A DNA stretch of 42,070 nt, taken from the NCBI GenBank assembly GCA_009699015.1, contig WLOY01000011.1, positions 1 through 42,070 of the forward strand, read 5' to 3'. Below, piece after piece: positions 39,704 through 42,070 of this stretch. The notes beneath the pieces were generated by a model that worked only from the letters and a program-made list of their open reading frames with translations, was not told the origin of the DNA and ran no database searches. Position 1 is the first letter of the stretch. Each line of letters opens with the position of its first letter. The translations under genes and the position numbers were made by a program. The DNA is from Actinomycetota bacterium. GTDB taxonomy: Bacteria; Actinomycetota; Actinomycetes; S36-B12.

Positions 39704-39895
39704 ATGTCTGACCTCGAGCGCCCGGGCCGCTATCTCACGTGGCCAGAGTCCAGGGACCCACGTGCAGGTCGCCCCGGTCGACACGGCAGTGAATGCGCCC
39801 CGGCGCGGCCCCGGGCGGCTGTGCGGAGAGCGCTCATCGCGGCAGGCTTCGTTGGTGTCATTCTCGCAACCTTGATCATCAACCTGAGCGCCTGA
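39704..39895 (+). CDS. Small protein with C-terminal TM helix, hypothetical
   Basis: ATG 39704: MSDLERPGRYLTWPESRDPRAGRPG...AVRRALIAAGFVGVILATLIINLSA. Confidence 0.4.
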   Translation: MSDLERPGRYLTWPESRDPRAGRPGRHGSECAPARPRAAVRRALIAAGFVGVILATLIINLSA

Positions 39896-39903
39896 CCGAC
39901 GCG

Positions 39904-40242
39904 TCATCTCGCTGATGCGGCCCGTCGATCGACGGCTGGGAGCGTGACGATCACCCGGGCGAATGCGAACCCCTCGCACACGATGATGCGAGCCGGCCGG
40001 CGCCGATAGATGGCGCAGAAGTCCTTGAGGCCGTGTGCGCGCAGGGTCCCGAGCATGATCACGAAAGGGATGCCCGTTCCGGGGGCCCGCCATCCGCGCA
40101 GGATCGGCCAGGGGTCGGGAACGTCATCTGACGACACGATGCATTCGTGCGGAATCACGAGGTCGCTGTGCAGCGAGCCGATCCTCTCCCAGCGTGAAAG
40201 GCGGACGTGGAGCCCGGCCGGTGTCTCCTCGATGGTTGCCAT
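39904..40242 (-). CDS. Conserved-looking hypothetical protein, 112 aa
   Basis: MATIEETPAGLHVRLSRWERIGSLHSDLVIPHECIVSSDDVPDPWPILRGWRAPGTGIPFVIMLGTL, GC-rich third positions. Confidence 0.7.
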   Translation of the reverse strand: MATIEETPAGLHVRLSRWERIGSLHSDLVIPHECIVSSDDVPDPWPILRGWRAPGTGIPFVIMLGTLRAHGLKDFCAIYRRRPARIIVCEGFAFARVIVTLPAVDRRAASAR

Positions 40243-40320
40243 GGGCCCACGGTAGGTCCTTGCCGCTGGGCGAACTGCCGGGCGGCCCTCATCGGCCGTC
40301 GGATGAGATGGCCAGTTTCA

Positions 40321-40344
40321 TGGTCATCTGACCAAGTCCTTGGT
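40321..40344. promoter_or_regulatory. Overlapping palindromes upstream of argG
   Basis: TGGTCA-TC-TGACCA and ACCAAG-TC-CTTGGT, sharing ACCA. Confidence 0.45.
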
Positions 40345-40350
40345 CTGTTG

Positions 40351-40386
40351 AGCCGGAATCCGGACGAAATGACTGGGGGGGTGGGG
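40351..40386 (-). repeat. Inverted copy of the 39317-39456 repeat
   Basis: Reverse complement reads CCCCACCCCCCCAGTCATTTCGTCCGGATTCCGGCT. Confidence 0.85.
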
Positions 40387-40436
40387 ATGGGGACGGGGTT
40401 GGGACGGGGGAGGGGCTTCGCGCAGTCCGGCTCTAG

Positions 40437-41867
<1,431 letters not shown>

Positions 41868-41958
41868 TCACGGGCCGGGTGTGACCGGTCAACGACCCGC
41901 AATGCATGATGGTGGCGAGCCGGACCGGTCGTCCGCAGCCAGATCAGGAGAGCGCGAT

Positions 41959-42070
41959 ATGAGCATTGGCCCCGTCGAGTACGTCGTCATCAAGTTCCCG
42001 GGCAATCACTTCACCGGCGAGATCGCCCCTGAGGTCGTCCGACTCGTCGAGGCAGGCACCGTCCGGATCC
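41959..42070 (+). CDS. DUF6325-like protein, truncated at window edge
   Basis: MSIGPVEYVVIKFPGNHFTGEIAPEVVRLVEAGTVRI; ORF runs off the right end. Confidence 0.7.
   Translation, partial: MSIGPVEYVVIKFPGNHFTGEIAPEVVRLVEAGTVRI

Noticed and set aside
39496-39705. Minus-strand ORF ending IQDSIDVFDAMGHWRSMGADDWPPTHHEGVSPLG as a transposase fragment
   Set aside because: No recognisable transposase motif; too short to support.

Overview
The window looks like a high-GC actinobacterial chromosome segment of about 42 kb. It is densely coded on both strands. I see no tRNA, rRNA, CRISPR array, prophage or transposase that I can support. Recognisable genes, left to right: photolyase/cryptochrome, VKOR-family protein, secreted Ig-like protein, SoxR with a divergent MIase-like/PPOX pair, aldo/keto reductase, lipoprotein, TetR with a divergent MFS exporter, aquaporin, SET-domain protein, Hsp15-like S4 protein, DUF2510 membrane protein, a 950-aa surface protein (TIG/FN3-like plus C-terminal OmpA-like domain), glutathione peroxidase, adenosine deaminase, wHTH-nucleotidyltransferase, orphan sugar ABC ATPase, SIMPL lipoprotein, aldehyde dehydrogenase, an untracked 44-aa Lys-rich smORF, VapBC-type TA pair, type-5 UDG, a gadB-gadC-lipoprotein operon, a compact luciferase-like-monooxygenase-like protein, a response regulator with a kinase-less membrane partner, a stop/start-overlapped operon (AcsA - E1alpha - E1beta - E2 - ACP - PEP synthase - DUF732 lipoprotein), argG, and the start of a DUF6325-like gene. 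The most unusual signals are: (i) a 14-nt tandem repeat at 29810-29858 that makes a relay of TGATG-coupled 'MRAK*' mini-cistrons between the response regulator and its membrane partner; (ii) the fully overlapped acetate/pyruvate operon containing a dedicated ACP and PEP synthase; (iii) a degenerate ~35-bp repeat cluster at 39317-39456 with an inverted copy at 40351-40386 upstream of argG; (iv) a bacterial SET-domain protein; (v) several strong operator-like palindromes. All calls come from reading the sequence and translated ORFs; no database search was run.
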